Of a stretch of 64,000 bases of DNA, positions 38,924 through 47,026 are shown one piece after another. The position numbers and the translations under genes are program-made. The stretch's first letter is position 1. Every line of letters starts with the position of its first letter. The stretch is from the NCBI GenBank assembly GCA_963794615.1, contig CAWCEP010000015.1, positions 24,465-88,464 on the forward strand. Direction: 5' to 3'. The stretch comes from Chersky-840 sp963794615. Lineage in GTDB: Bacteria; Actinomycetota; Acidimicrobiia; Acidimicrobiales; UBA8190. Under the pieces are notes generated by a model. The model made no database searches, was not told the DNA's origin, and saw only the letters and a list, made by a program, of their open reading frames with translations.

Positions 38924-40306
38924 ATGGCGGCGAAGATCACACTGGTCGGCGGTGGGAGCACGCACTGGACGCCGAAGCTGATGGTGGACTTCGCCAACAC
39001 CCCCGCCCTGGCCGACGCCGAGGTGGTCCTCTTCGATCTCGACCCCGACTCGTTGCTGCCCGCGCTCAAGGTCGCCGAACACGTCGCCGAGCGCCGCGCC
39101 ATCCCGCTCACCGCCCGCGCCACCACCGACATCGACGACGCGCTGTCGGGCGCCGAGTACGTGATCGCCACCTTCTCGGTGGGCGGGTTCGCCAGCATGC
39201 GCCACGACATCGAGATCCCCGCCCGCTACGGGGTCCGCCAGACCGTGGGCGACAGCGTCGGTCCGGGGGGGATCTCCCGGTCGCTGCGCAGCGTGCCCGT
39301 GATCCTCGAGGTGGCGAGGGCCATGGAGCGGTGCTGTCCCGACGCGCTCCTCGTCAACGTGAGCAATCCCCTCACCGCCCTGTGCCGGGCTGTCACCCGC
39401 GAGACCTCGATCGACACCATCGGGCTCTGCGCCGAGATCGTGGGCCTCAAGTTCGTCCTCAGCCTCCTGCTCGACGCCAACTTCACGACCGTCGATCCCG
39501 TCGTGGCGGGCGTCAACCACCTGCCGCTCGTGACCTCGCTCCGCATCGGCGAACGCGACGGGTTCGAGATGCTCCGGAACGCCCTCGCCGGCGACATCGA
39601 CTTGTCCGGGCCGCTGTGGATGGAGCCGCCGGGCCCGATGCACTACAAGATGGTCGACCCCGAACACGGCTGGTCGAAGGCGGACATCCTCGCCAACAAC
39701 AAGGTCAAGTTCGAGCTGTTCGAACGGTTCGGCGTTCTCCCCGGCTCCGCCGACACCCACGTGGTCGAGTTCTTCCCCGGGTTCGTGACCGCTGCGTCCG
39801 ACTACGGACGGGATTGGGCCGTCCATCACTACGGCATGCACGGCCACCGGTCCGACAAGGCCACCGACGACGCCGAGATGGCCGACCTCCTGGCTTCCGA
39901 GACCATCTCCAAGTGGCCGTCGGGGGAGTTCGTGGTACTGCTCCTGGAGGGGCTCGTCACGGGCGAGGACAAGGAATTCCCCGGCAACATCCCGAACTCG
40001 GGACAGGTCGGGAACCTGCCCCGGGATGTCGTCGTCGAGTGCATGGTGGTGGCCGGTGCCGACGGCGTCCGACCTCGGGACGTGGCGTCGGTCCCGTCGT
40101 TCCTCGGCGAGCACCTCCGACGGGTGGTGAGCTCGCAGGAGCTCACCGTGGAAGCGGCGGTGACCGGAGTCCGCACCACCGCCCTCGAGGCCATGCTGGC
40201 CGATCCCATGGCGGGCTCACTTCCCTATGAACACGTCGTCGCCATGACCGACGAGCTCCTCGCCGCCACCCGCCCGTGGTTGCCCCAATTCGAGGACCAC
40301 ACCTAG
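38924..40306 (+). CDS. Glycoside hydrolase family 4, second copy, CAEI type
   Basis: 460 residues, intact. ITLVGGGSTHWTPKLMVDF (NAD site), GDSVGPGGISRSLRS, NVSNPLTALCRAVT, IGLCAEIVG with the metal Cys, GVNHLPLVT with the metal His. It keeps the catalytic scaffold of GH4 and aligns along the length with the first copy (21430). The four-residue signature after the metal cysteine reads CAEI, not CHEV, CHSV, CNVP or CDMP, the signatures I recall, which points to another specificity. It is divergent from the NagB-like gene and likely coregulated with it, so an amino-sugar glycoside is possible. Confidence 0.88.
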   Translation: MAAKITLVGGGSTHWTPKLMVDFANTPALADAEVVLFDLDPDSLLPALKVAEHVAERRAIPLTARATTDIDDALSGAEYVIATFSVGGFASMRHDIEIPARYGVRQTVGDSVGPGGISRSLRSVPVILEVARAMERCCPDALLVNVSNPLTALCRAVTRETSIDTIGLCAEIVGLKFVLSLLLDANFTTVDPVVAGVNHLPLVTSLRIGERDGFEMLRNALAGDIDLSGPLWMEPPGPMHYKMVDPEHGWSKADILANNKVKFELFERFGVLPGSADTHVVEFFPGFVTAASDYGRDWAVHHYGMHGHRSDKATDDAEMADLLASETISKWPSGEFVVLLLEGLVTGEDKEFPGNIPNSGQVGNLPRDVVVECMVVAGADGVRPRDVASVPSFLGEHLRRVVSSQELTVEAAVTGVRTTALEAMLADPMAGSLPYEHVVAMTDELLAATRPWLPQFEDHT

Positions 40307-40344
40307 GCACACCCCGCCTCGCCGGATGCCTCCGAGGGGACCGA

Positions 40345-41958
40345 TCAGCGCCGGTGCTTGTGCTTTCCGGCCGCCGCGGCGGAGTAGGTGTACGCATCGA
40401 CGGAGCTCGGCGAGCTGACCCCGACCGGGGTGTACACCCTGATGATCACGGTTCCGATCGTTGCGGTCGGCGAGAAGGCGATGATCTTCTTGGCCGACTT
40501 GACGGTGAAGGACCGCGCCGGTCGGGCGCCGAAGAGCACAGCCGTCGCGCCCGAGAAGTTGGCTCCGATGATGACGACCTTGTGGTCCCCCGAGATCGGG
40601 CCCGACGCCGGCCGGATGGCGGTCACGGCGGGCGCCGCCACCGCAGTGCCACTGACCCCACGGATGACGTTGTTGCCGTTGTCGGCGATGACCAGCCGGC
40701 CCGACGGCGAGACGGCCACGCCGGTCGGTCCATTGAGCTCGGCCGAGGTGGAAGGCCCACCGTTGCCGGCGTAGCCGGCCCCGCCATTGCCGGCGAGGGT
40801 GTAGATGTTGTTCGCCTTGACCGACATGCCGTCGAAGCGGCCCTTGGCGGCGGGGACGAACCGGATCACGTTGTTGTTCGAGTCAGAAATGAAGAGGTTG
40901 CCCGACGGATCGATGGCGATGCCCTGGGGGTAGTCGAGCCAGGCCTTGGTAGCCGCCTTCTTGTTCCCCTTGAACCCCTGGTCGTTGGGCCCCGAACCGG
41001 CCACGGTGTAGATGTCCCCCGCGGTGACGGCCCGGCCCATGGCAAAGCCCGTGCCGGCCGCCACCAGACGGACGGCTTGGTTGTCCACGTCGGAGAACAC
41101 GATGTCGCCCCTGGCGTCCACCGCCACGCCGTTGAAGGTGTCCAGCTGCAGCTCGGCTGCCGTGGCCGGACCGCCGTCGCCGGTGTAGCCGTAGTTGGTG
41201 TTCCCGGCGATGGTGTAGATGTCGAAGGTCTGCATGGCTTGTCCGAAGGCGGTGCGGGCGGCGCGCGGGATGAGCCGGATGATGTCATTGCCGGTGTCGG
41301 CCACCACCACGTCACCCTGGGCGTCGAAGGCGATCCCGTCCGGCGAGGAGAGCCCGGCGTTGAAGGCCAAACTGCTGATGGCACCGGTGGGGTCGAGGTT
41401 ACCGGCGATGGGGTAGACGGTGTGCGCCGACATGGACTGGCCGAAGTAGGTGCCGGCGCTGGCGGGGTCGAAGAGGATGGCGTTGTTGGCGGTGTCGGTG
41501 ATGGCGATGTCACCGGCACCGTCGACGGCTACCCCGTTGGGGTCCGAGAGGACGGTCTGGAGTTGGGGACCGGAGTCATCACCCGTGCCCGTCGGGTCCC
41601 CCACCACGGTGTAGATGCGGCCGGCGGTCATGGCCACGTTGTAGAACGTGCCCGAGGAGGCCGCCGCCACCCGGATGAGGTTGTTGTTCTGGTCGGCGTA
41701 GACGACGTTCCCATGGGCGTCGAGGACGGCGTCGAGCGGCGAGCCGAGCGACGCGGAGAGGCTCGGGACCCCGTTCGTGACGGCCGTCGTCGGCCCGCCC
41801 CCCACCACGGTGGAGATGGCGGCAGTGGACGCGACGGCGGCGGCCGAGCTCGGGGAGGCGTTCACCAGTGCCGACCCGGCGACGACCGAGCAGACCACCG
41901 CCACCATGGTGCCGCGCTTCACGTGACCGTGCCGGGATCGAATGCTCACGCTGAGCAC
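40345..41958 (-). CDS. Secreted NHL-repeat beta-propeller with IPT/TIG domain
   Basis: 537 residues. Signal peptide GTMVAVVCSVVAGSALVNASPSSAAA (an internal Met at residue 18 is an alternative start). At least six NHL blades follow, each with 'P.GVAVD..G.I...D..NN.IR' (e.g. DPNGVAVDGAGDIAITDTAN, YPQGIAIDPSGNLFISDSNN). Between blades are I.T(V/I)AG... segments. The C-terminal ~100 residues are an IPT/TIG Ig-like domain (ITAIRPASGPISGDHKVVIIGANFSGATAVLFG). Tail KHKHRR is basic. Extracellular binding or structural role; no catalytic signature. Convergent with the GH4 gene. Confidence 0.88.
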   Translation of the reverse strand: MLSVSIRSRHGHVKRGTMVAVVCSVVAGSALVNASPSSAAAVASTAAISTVVGGGPTTAVTNGVPSLSASLGSPLDAVLDAHGNVVYADQNNNLIRVAAASSGTFYNVAMTAGRIYTVVGDPTGTGDDSGPQLQTVLSDPNGVAVDGAGDIAITDTANNAILFDPASAGTYFGQSMSAHTVYPIAGNLDPTGAISSLAFNAGLSSPDGIAFDAQGDVVVADTGNDIIRLIPRAARTAFGQAMQTFDIYTIAGNTNYGYTGDGGPATAAELQLDTFNGVAVDARGDIVFSDVDNQAVRLVAAGTGFAMGRAVTAGDIYTVAGSGPNDQGFKGNKKAATKAWLDYPQGIAIDPSGNLFISDSNNNVIRFVPAAKGRFDGMSVKANNIYTLAGNGGAGYAGNGGPSTSAELNGPTGVAVSPSGRLVIADNGNNVIRGVSGTAVAAPAVTAIRPASGPISGDHKVVIIGANFSGATAVLFGARPARSFTVKSAKKIIAFSPTATIGTVIIRVYTPVGVSSPSSVDAYTYSAAAAGKHKHRR

Positions 41959-42386
41959 CTTCCTTCGCGCCCAGCGGGGTAGAACGGGGCTACTTTCGAT
42001 CCGGTTTCGTTACCGACCGTCCCAACCATGGACTCGACCCCCGCAACTGCACCCCGCCGGGCCGAACACAGCCGGCCAACCCGGAGACGCGCCTACCGCC
42101 TCATGGCAACGTCCAGGTGAGATGGTATCCGCGCCCCGTGCCCGGCACACGCGCACCGCGCTGGGACCGAAAGCCATATTCGGTACGCGGGAGGCGCTGG
42201 TGGCGCCGGCGGTCGGGTCCCCGCCATGGACTCTGTATCTACCCCGGCAATACCGCGTCGCCTCTACCCCGGCAATACCGCGTCGGCGTCACCACGGATG
42301 GTCGACGCGGGCTCCGTCGCCTTCACCGTGATCTCACCCGGCGCGACACCGGAATAAGCAGGTGGCCCGGCCGGTTGGCCAGAGAC
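41959..42386. other. Intergenic region with a 25-bp direct repeat
   Basis: A 428-bp gap upstream of both the NHL propeller (minus) and the DsbA-like gene (plus). It contains two tandem copies of a 25-bp unit sharing TACCCCGGCAATACCGCGTC at about 42239-42288. No convincing ORF or promoter motif was recognised. Confidence 0.6.
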
Positions 42387-43100
42387 GTGAAGGTAGAGAT
42401 TTTCTCCGACGTGGTGTGCCCGTGGTGCGCCATCGGCAAGCGTCGGTTCGAGACCGCGCTGGAGAGGTTCGAGCACGCCGACCAGATCGACGTCGTGTGG
42501 CGGGCGTTCGAGCTCGACCCCGACGCGCCGGCCCGGCGCGAAGGCGACCAGGTCGAACGACTGGCGAGGAAGTACGGTCTGACCCGCCAGCAGGCCGCAG
42601 ACGCCAACGACCGGTTGACGGCCACCGCGGCGGCAGAAGGACTCGACTTCCACTTCGAGCGCGCCCAGACCGGGAACACCTTCGATGCCCATCGGCTCCT
42701 GCACTGCGCCCTGACGGCGGGACCGGGCGTGCAGGACGCGCTCAAGGAGCGGCTCTTGGTCGCCTATTTCACCGAGGGGGCTGCGATCGGTGATCGCGAC
42801 ACACTGCGGCAGCTGGCCACCGAGGTCGGGCTGGACCCGACCGAAACGGCCGCGGTGCTGGCGGGCGACCGTTACGGGGACGAGGTCCGCGCCGACGAGC
42901 GTGAGGCCCTCGAGCTCGGGATCACCGGTGTCCCGTTCTTCGTGGTCGACGGGAAGTTCGGGATCCCTGGCGCCCAGGGGGCCGACACGATCCTCGACGT
43001 GCTGGAGCGAGCGTGGGCCAAGGCCCACCCCCTCGAGGTCGTCGTGCCGATCCGCGGCGACGACGACGGCGTCTGTGAGGGCGACAGCTGCGCGGTGTGA
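42387..43100 (+). CDS. DsbA-family (FrnE-like) thioredoxin-fold oxidoreductase
   Basis: 237 residues from GTG 42387, chosen because the family begins right there (VKVEIFSDVVCPWCAIGKRRFE). The CPWC redox motif is at residues 11-14. GLDFHFERAQTGNTFDAHRLLH and ELGITGVPFFVVDGKFGIPGAQ (cis-Pro region) are typical of the FrnE/2-hydroxychromene-carboxylate isomerase branch. There is no signal peptide, so it is cytoplasmic. A C-terminal VCEGDSCAV adds a further Cys pair, also common in this branch. Physiological substrate unknown. Confidence 0.9.
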   Translation: MKVEIFSDVVCPWCAIGKRRFETALERFEHADQIDVVWRAFELDPDAPARREGDQVERLARKYGLTRQQAADANDRLTATAAAEGLDFHFERAQTGNTFDAHRLLHCALTAGPGVQDALKERLLVAYFTEGAAIGDRDTLRQLATEVGLDPTETAAVLAGDRYGDEVRADEREALELGITGVPFFVVDGKFGIPGAQGADTILDVLERAWAKAHPLEVVVPIRGDDDGVCEGDSCAV

Positions 43101-43142
43101 CGACCAGCGGGTGACGACCAGCGGGTGACGAGAAGAGCGTGA
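43098..43142. repeat. 14-bp tandem repeat multiplying the DsbA-like TGA stop
   Basis: TGACGACCAGCGGG repeats at a 14-bp period. TGA codons fall at 43098 (the true stop), 43112, 43126 and 43140, so all three frames are closed. Confidence 0.9.
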
Positions 43143-43182
43143 CGGGACAGGCGCTCCGGTAGCGGTCGGCTCCCGGCTTCGG

Positions 43183-43617
43183 TCACGGCGCCGCCCTCCG
43201 TCGAGGCGGTCTCGGCGCACCGATGCGGTCCACGGCTCGGCCCACGATGGCGAGGGTCTCCTCGTCCCCGATCCCGAGCCGAAGCAGGTGGCGGACGAAT
43301 TGCTCGGCCTCGCGCGCCGCCAGCTTCCGGGTCGGGGAAGGCGCGCCGGCGACGAAGGTCCCGTGCCGTCCCCGGGCCTCGAGGCGACCGGCGAGCTCCA
43401 ACTCGCGATACGACCGGGCCACCGTGTTGACGGCCAGGCCGAGGTCGGCGGCGAGCTGACGGACCGGAGGTAACCGGACGGCGGCGAGCAGAGCGCCGTC
43501 GTCGATGGCGGCGGCAATCTGGTCCCGGACCTGTTGAAAGGGAGCCACCGACGAATCGGGATCCAGATCGATCAGGTCAACCAGGTCCACCAGATCTGCT
43601 GGATCCGCCGTACCCAT
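43183..43617 (-). CDS. GntR-family transcriptional regulator (YtrA-like)
   Basis: 144 residues. The winged-helix segment QVRDQIAAAIDDGALLAAVRLPPVRQLAADLGLAVNTVARSYRELELAGRLEARGRHGTFV is a standard GntR DNA-binding domain (I give it as positions ~28-88). The short C-terminal helical part (EQFVRHLLRLGIGDEETLAIV) fits the YtrA subfamily, which usually controls ABC transporters next to it. The N-terminus has a DLVDLVDLIDLD repeat encoded by near-repeats in the DNA. The neighbours are not ABC genes, so the target is unclear; auto-regulation is likely. Confidence 0.85.
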   Translation of the reverse strand: MGTADPADLVDLVDLIDLDPDSSVAPFQQVRDQIAAAIDDGALLAAVRLPPVRQLAADLGLAVNTVARSYRELELAGRLEARGRHGTFVAGAPSPTRKLAAREAEQFVRHLLRLGIGDEETLAIVGRAVDRIGAPRPPRRRAAP

Positions 43618-43775
43618 GCGACGATTGTACCGGCATTTGTATCAGTCGTCCGTCCCGACGAGCCATACCCATCACGGCGGCGTGTGACCTCGGCGACGCG
43701 CGCCCATCACCTTGTGGGACTACGGGTGCCTCCTCTAGCCTCGACCCGGTCTCGAGGCCTCCCGGAGGTGAGCAG

Positions 43776-44123
43776 ATGAGAGTCGAGGGGTTGTTCCGCA
43801 ACGCCAAGGACACGCTGAGCGTTCCCGCCGGTGGCGTTGTGTTCCGCGAGGGCGACGCCGGGACCGAGATGTTCGGTGTCATGGAGGGGCAGATCCAACT
43901 GCAGACCACGAACCGCGTCGTGGCCACCCTCGGCGTGGACGACATCTTCGGTGAGATGGCCCTCGTCGACTCCTCCCCCCGGATGGCGACGGCGGTGGCG
44001 ACCGTCGACACCGTGCTGGCGGTGCTCGACCGGCAACGGTTTCTCTTCCTGGTTCACGAGACGCCGATGTTCGCCCTGTCGGTGATGTCGGCGATGGCCG
44101 ATCGGTTCCGGGCCCAGGTCTGA
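43776..44123 (+). CDS. Stand-alone cyclic-nucleotide-binding (Crp/Fnr sensor) domain protein
   Basis: 115 residues making a single cNMP-binding beta-roll: VPAGGVVFREGDAGTEMFGVMEGQIQL, then DDIFGEMALVDSSPRMATAVA, the phosphate-binding cassette with FGEMAL and an Arg. There is no helix-turn-helix or fused effector, so it may act as a small signalling adaptor. GGAGGTGAGCAG precedes ATG 43776. The MFS exporter gene starts 192 bp downstream. Confidence 0.85.
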   Translation: MRVEGLFRNAKDTLSVPAGGVVFREGDAGTEMFGVMEGQIQLQTTNRVVATLGVDDIFGEMALVDSSPRMATAVATVDTVLAVLDRQRFLFLVHETPMFALSVMSAMADRFRAQV

Positions 44124-44315
44124 CCGCCTCGTCACCGAGGCATCGTCGCCTCCACCAGTCGCACAGCCCCCTCCACCAATCGCGTCGATCATCGCGCCAC
44201 CGACGTCGAATGCGGAGTGTGTGTTCCGTTTATAGTGGCGGGGCGACCGCGGCACGACCACCGCGACCACCGCGACCACAGTCGTTCCTTTCGCTGATTC
44301 GAATCGAGGCTCCAG

Positions 44316-45779
44316 GTGACCAGATCGCTCGATCGGGCGAGTTACAGGGCCACCTTCACCGTGCTGCTCCTCGGGGTGTCCGCCTATTCACTGCTGCAGT
44401 CGCTCGTGCTCCCGGTGCTGCACACCATCCAGCACGATCTCCATACATCCCAGAGCACGGTGACCTGGGTCCTGACCGCCTATCTGCTGTCGGCGTCGAT
44501 CTTCACGCCCATTCTGGGGCGGGTCGGCGACATGGTGGGCAAGGAGCGGATGCTCGTCGTCACGCTCTCCGCCCTGGCCCTCGGGTCGGTCATGGCCGGG
44601 CTGGCCCAGTCGATCGGTCTTCTCATCCTGGGCCGTGTCGTGCAGGGCATCGGCGGGGCCGTGCTCCCCTTGTCGTTCGGGATCATCAGAGACGAGTTCC
44701 CCGCCACCAAGGTGGCCACCGGGGTGGGCGTCGTGGCCGCCATGGCGGCGGTCGGCGGTGGGGCGGGGATCGTGCTCGCCGGGCCGATCGTCAGCCATCT
44801 CGACTACCACTGGTTGTTCTGGATCCCGTTGGTCATCACGGTCATCGCCGCGGTCTGTGCACAGGTGTTCGTCCCCGAGTCACCGGTCCGGACGCCGGGA
44901 AAGATCAGCTGGTTGGGCGCGGTGCTGCTCTCTGGGTGGTTGGTCGCCCTCCTCATCGGGGTGAGCGAGGCCCCGTCGTGGGGCTGGGGCTCGAGCAAGG
45001 TCCTCGGGCTGATCGGGTTGGCCGTCGTCATCGGCGTGGTGTGGATCGTCGTGGAGTCGCGGTCGCGCCAACCGCTCATCGACATGACGATGATGCGAGT
45101 CCCGGCCGTGTGGACCAACAACCTCGTCGCCTTCCTGTTCGGGATCGGGATGTACTCGGTCATGGCGTTCCTCCCCGAATTCCTGCAGACACCGAGATCG
45201 GTCGGCTACGGGTTCGGGGCCGACATCATCCAGTCGGGATTGTTCCTCTTGCCCCTGACCGCGACGATGTTCCTCTTCGGGCTGTTGTCGGGCCGGATCG
45301 CGGCCGCCATCGGATCCAAGTCGGCGGTCATCATCGGATCCGTGTTCTCGGCCGGGTCGTATCTGATCCTGGCCTTCGCCCGTACCGAGAAGTGGGAGGT
45401 CTACCTGGCCAGCACGCTGCTCGGGGTGGGCCTGGGGTTGGCCTTCTCCGCCATGTCCAACCTCATCGTGCAGGCGGTGCCGCCCGAGCAGACCGGCGTG
45501 GCCAGTGGGATGAACGCCAACATCCGCACCATCGGGGGAGCGATCGGGGCGGCGGTCATGTCGAGCATCGTCACGTCGAGCCTGCTCGCCGACCGGTACC
45601 CGGCGGTGTCGGGCTACACCAGAGGCTTCGCGTTCCTGGCCGGGACGACGGTGGTGGCGATCGTCGCCGCGATCTTCATCCCCACCGCCACCGCAGCCCG
45701 AGCCGACGCCGACCACGAGCCGCATCTCCAGAACGCCGAGCTGGCGTTGCTGGCGGGCGGGACGATCACCGAGGGGTGA
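44316..45779 (+). CDS. DHA2-type MFS multidrug exporter
   Basis: 487 residues with 14 predicted helices. GTG start at 44316. The MFS loop motif GRVGDMVGKERMLVVTL lies after helix 2, and motif C (GGGAGIVLAGPIV) in helix 5 marks an antiporter of the DHA family. Later helices include FLFGIGMYSVMAFLPEFLQTP and MNANIRTIGGAIGAAVMSSIV, typical of 14-helix EmrB/QacA relatives. It should export drugs or metabolites with proton exchange. A 9-bp ACCACCGCG repeat lies upstream (about 44255-44280), and a TGA-bearing repeat follows its stop. Confidence 0.88.
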   Translation: MTRSLDRASYRATFTVLLLGVSAYSLLQSLVLPVLHTIQHDLHTSQSTVTWVLTAYLLSASIFTPILGRVGDMVGKERMLVVTLSALALGSVMAGLAQSIGLLILGRVVQGIGGAVLPLSFGIIRDEFPATKVATGVGVVAAMAAVGGGAGIVLAGPIVSHLDYHWLFWIPLVITVIAAVCAQVFVPESPVRTPGKISWLGAVLLSGWLVALLIGVSEAPSWGWGSSKVLGLIGLAVVIGVVWIVVESRSRQPLIDMTMMRVPAVWTNNLVAFLFGIGMYSVMAFLPEFLQTPRSVGYGFGADIIQSGLFLLPLTATMFLFGLLSGRIAAAIGSKSAVIIGSVFSAGSYLILAFARTEKWEVYLASTLLGVGLGLAFSAMSNLIVQAVPPEQTGVASGMNANIRTIGGAIGAAVMSSIVTSSLLADRYPAVSGYTRGFAFLAGTTVVAIVAAIFIPTATAARADADHEPHLQNAELALLAGGTITEG

Positions 45780-45848
45780 GCACCGAGGGCTGATGACCGC
45801 GAGCTGATCACCGGGGCTGATCACCGGGGCTGATCACCGGGAGCTGGG
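45777..45848. repeat. 13-14-bp tandem repeat multiplying the MFS TGA stop
   Basis: Units like TGATCACCGGGGC put TGA at 45777 (the gene stop), 45791, 45805, 45818 and 45831. Periods 14, 14, 13, 13 distribute the stops over frames. Confidence 0.9.
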
Positions 45849-45855
45849 AACACGG

Positions 45856-45950
45856 TTAGCCGAGCAGCCGCTTCGAGATGACGACGCGCTGGATCTGGTT
45901 GGTGCCTTCGTAGATCTGGGTGGTCACCTTCAGGGGTCCAGGGAATCCGC
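45856..45950 (-). pseudogene. 3' remnant of an acyl-CoA dehydrogenase gene
   Basis: Only the last ~24 residues are recognisable: VTTQIYEGTNQIQRVVISKR followed by LLG and a stop at 45856. This is the highly conserved C-terminal motif (YEGTNQIQR) of acyl-CoA dehydrogenases. Upstream of codon VTT the sequence no longer resembles the family. The rest of the gene, more than 1 kb, is missing. It marks a rearrangement breakpoint or an assembly join, and the DNA beyond it has a different composition. Confidence 0.75.
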
Positions 45951-46482
45951 TGCTGTCCTTTGAACAGGTCATATTCGGATCGCCATGACAGCCAGTCCAG
46001 CTCGTTCCGGTAAGTAGTAGGGATGGAGTAGGGATGAACAGCACCTGATTTGCGCGACCGGTAACGAATAGCAACGTCGACGTTCTATCCGACTGAGCGG
46101 CACCCGCAATACAGGCCGCGCGCGATATCGGATGCCTTGCGCATCGGCCCGAGCTGACGAGCCAACCCAGATCCGGCACCACCACCACCCGGTCCGAAGT
46201 CGTCGTCAGGCGCCCCGATCAGGGTGATCTCGATCGGCCTGAGGTTGGTCCGGCTGTCACCGTCAGGGCGCACAGAACCGGCAATCCCGTGCGGTCACGC
46301 CATGGGATCTGCACCGCTTGCCAGAGGCAGCACTGATCGCTGATCCGGCCTCGGTGACGACCACCGAACCGGCAATAGGGGGCAGTGCCTCAGGGCCTCG
46401 AGAATGGCTGCCTGCGTGGCCAAACCCCTGGTGGTTGTGAGGTGACGTGACACATTTTCCGCTGAGTTGTCATATACAGATC
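45951..46482. other. Non-coding stretch after the breakpoint
   Basis: About 530 bp with only short, unconvincing open frames. No RNA gene or repeat was recognised. It holds the promoter region of the sigma factor gene, but no clear -35/-10 pair could be chosen. Confidence 0.5.
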
Positions 46483-47025
46483 GTGAGCGCGTGGACGGAG
46501 CAGTCGGACGCTGAGCTATTGGTTCTGGACGATCCTGACGCCTTTGCCGAGCTTTACGACCGACACGTGGGCCGGATTCTCGCGTGGTCGAGGGTCCGGG
46601 TGGGCGACTATGGCGCTGATCTGACCGCCGAAGTCTTTGCAGTGGCTTGGCGATGCCGCAAGCGGTTCCGAGACGAGCACGAAGGGTCCGCTCTGCCGTG
46701 GCTCTATGGGATCGCTCAAAATGTCCTTCGGTCGTCACTACGCAAGCGACGCGTAGAGCACGGTGCTCGAGAGCGCCTGGGTTTGCCGGTCACGATCATG
46801 CACACCGACTTCGATGCCGTAGACGAACGCTTGTCGTTTCCCTCAGCTGTCCTTCGAGCGTTTGCGGACCTTCCGGACTCCGAGCGCGAACTGCTCGTCT
46901 TGCGCTTGGTCGAGGAACGGCCATATAGGGAAATTGCCCAACTCATCCATTGCACGCCCGTCGCAGCCCGTCTACGCGTATCTCGATCTCTCCGTCGTCT
47001 CCACCTCGCCCTAGGAGGGTTATGA
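46483..47025 (+). CDS. ECF-type RNA polymerase sigma factor
   Basis: About 180 residues. Region 2 is DPDAFAELYDRHVGRILAWSRVRVGDYGADLTAEVFAVAW (given as residues ~18-57), with the D.TAEVF.VAW core. Region 4 reads LPDSERELLVLRLVEERPYREIAQLIHCTPVAARLRVSRSLRRL, a helix-turn-helix for -35 recognition. GTG 46483 or the in-frame GTG 46447 could be the start; neither has a clear ribosome site. The stop is 1 bp before the next ATG, so it is cotranscribed with the membrane protein that probably controls it. Lower GC than the first 45 kb. Confidence 0.88.
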   Translation: MSAWTEQSDAELLVLDDPDAFAELYDRHVGRILAWSRVRVGDYGADLTAEVFAVAWRCRKRFRDEHEGSALPWLYGIAQNVLRSSLRKRRVEHGARERLGLPVTIMHTDFDAVDERLSFPSAVLRAFADLPDSERELLVLRLVEERPYREIAQLIHCTPVAARLRVSRSLRRLHLALGGL

Positions 47026-47026
47026 C

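Noticed and set aside
46085..46440. Short ORFs after the acyl-CoA dehydrogenase remnant
   Set aside because: They have no family resemblance, no ribosome sites and no codon bias; treated as non-coding.
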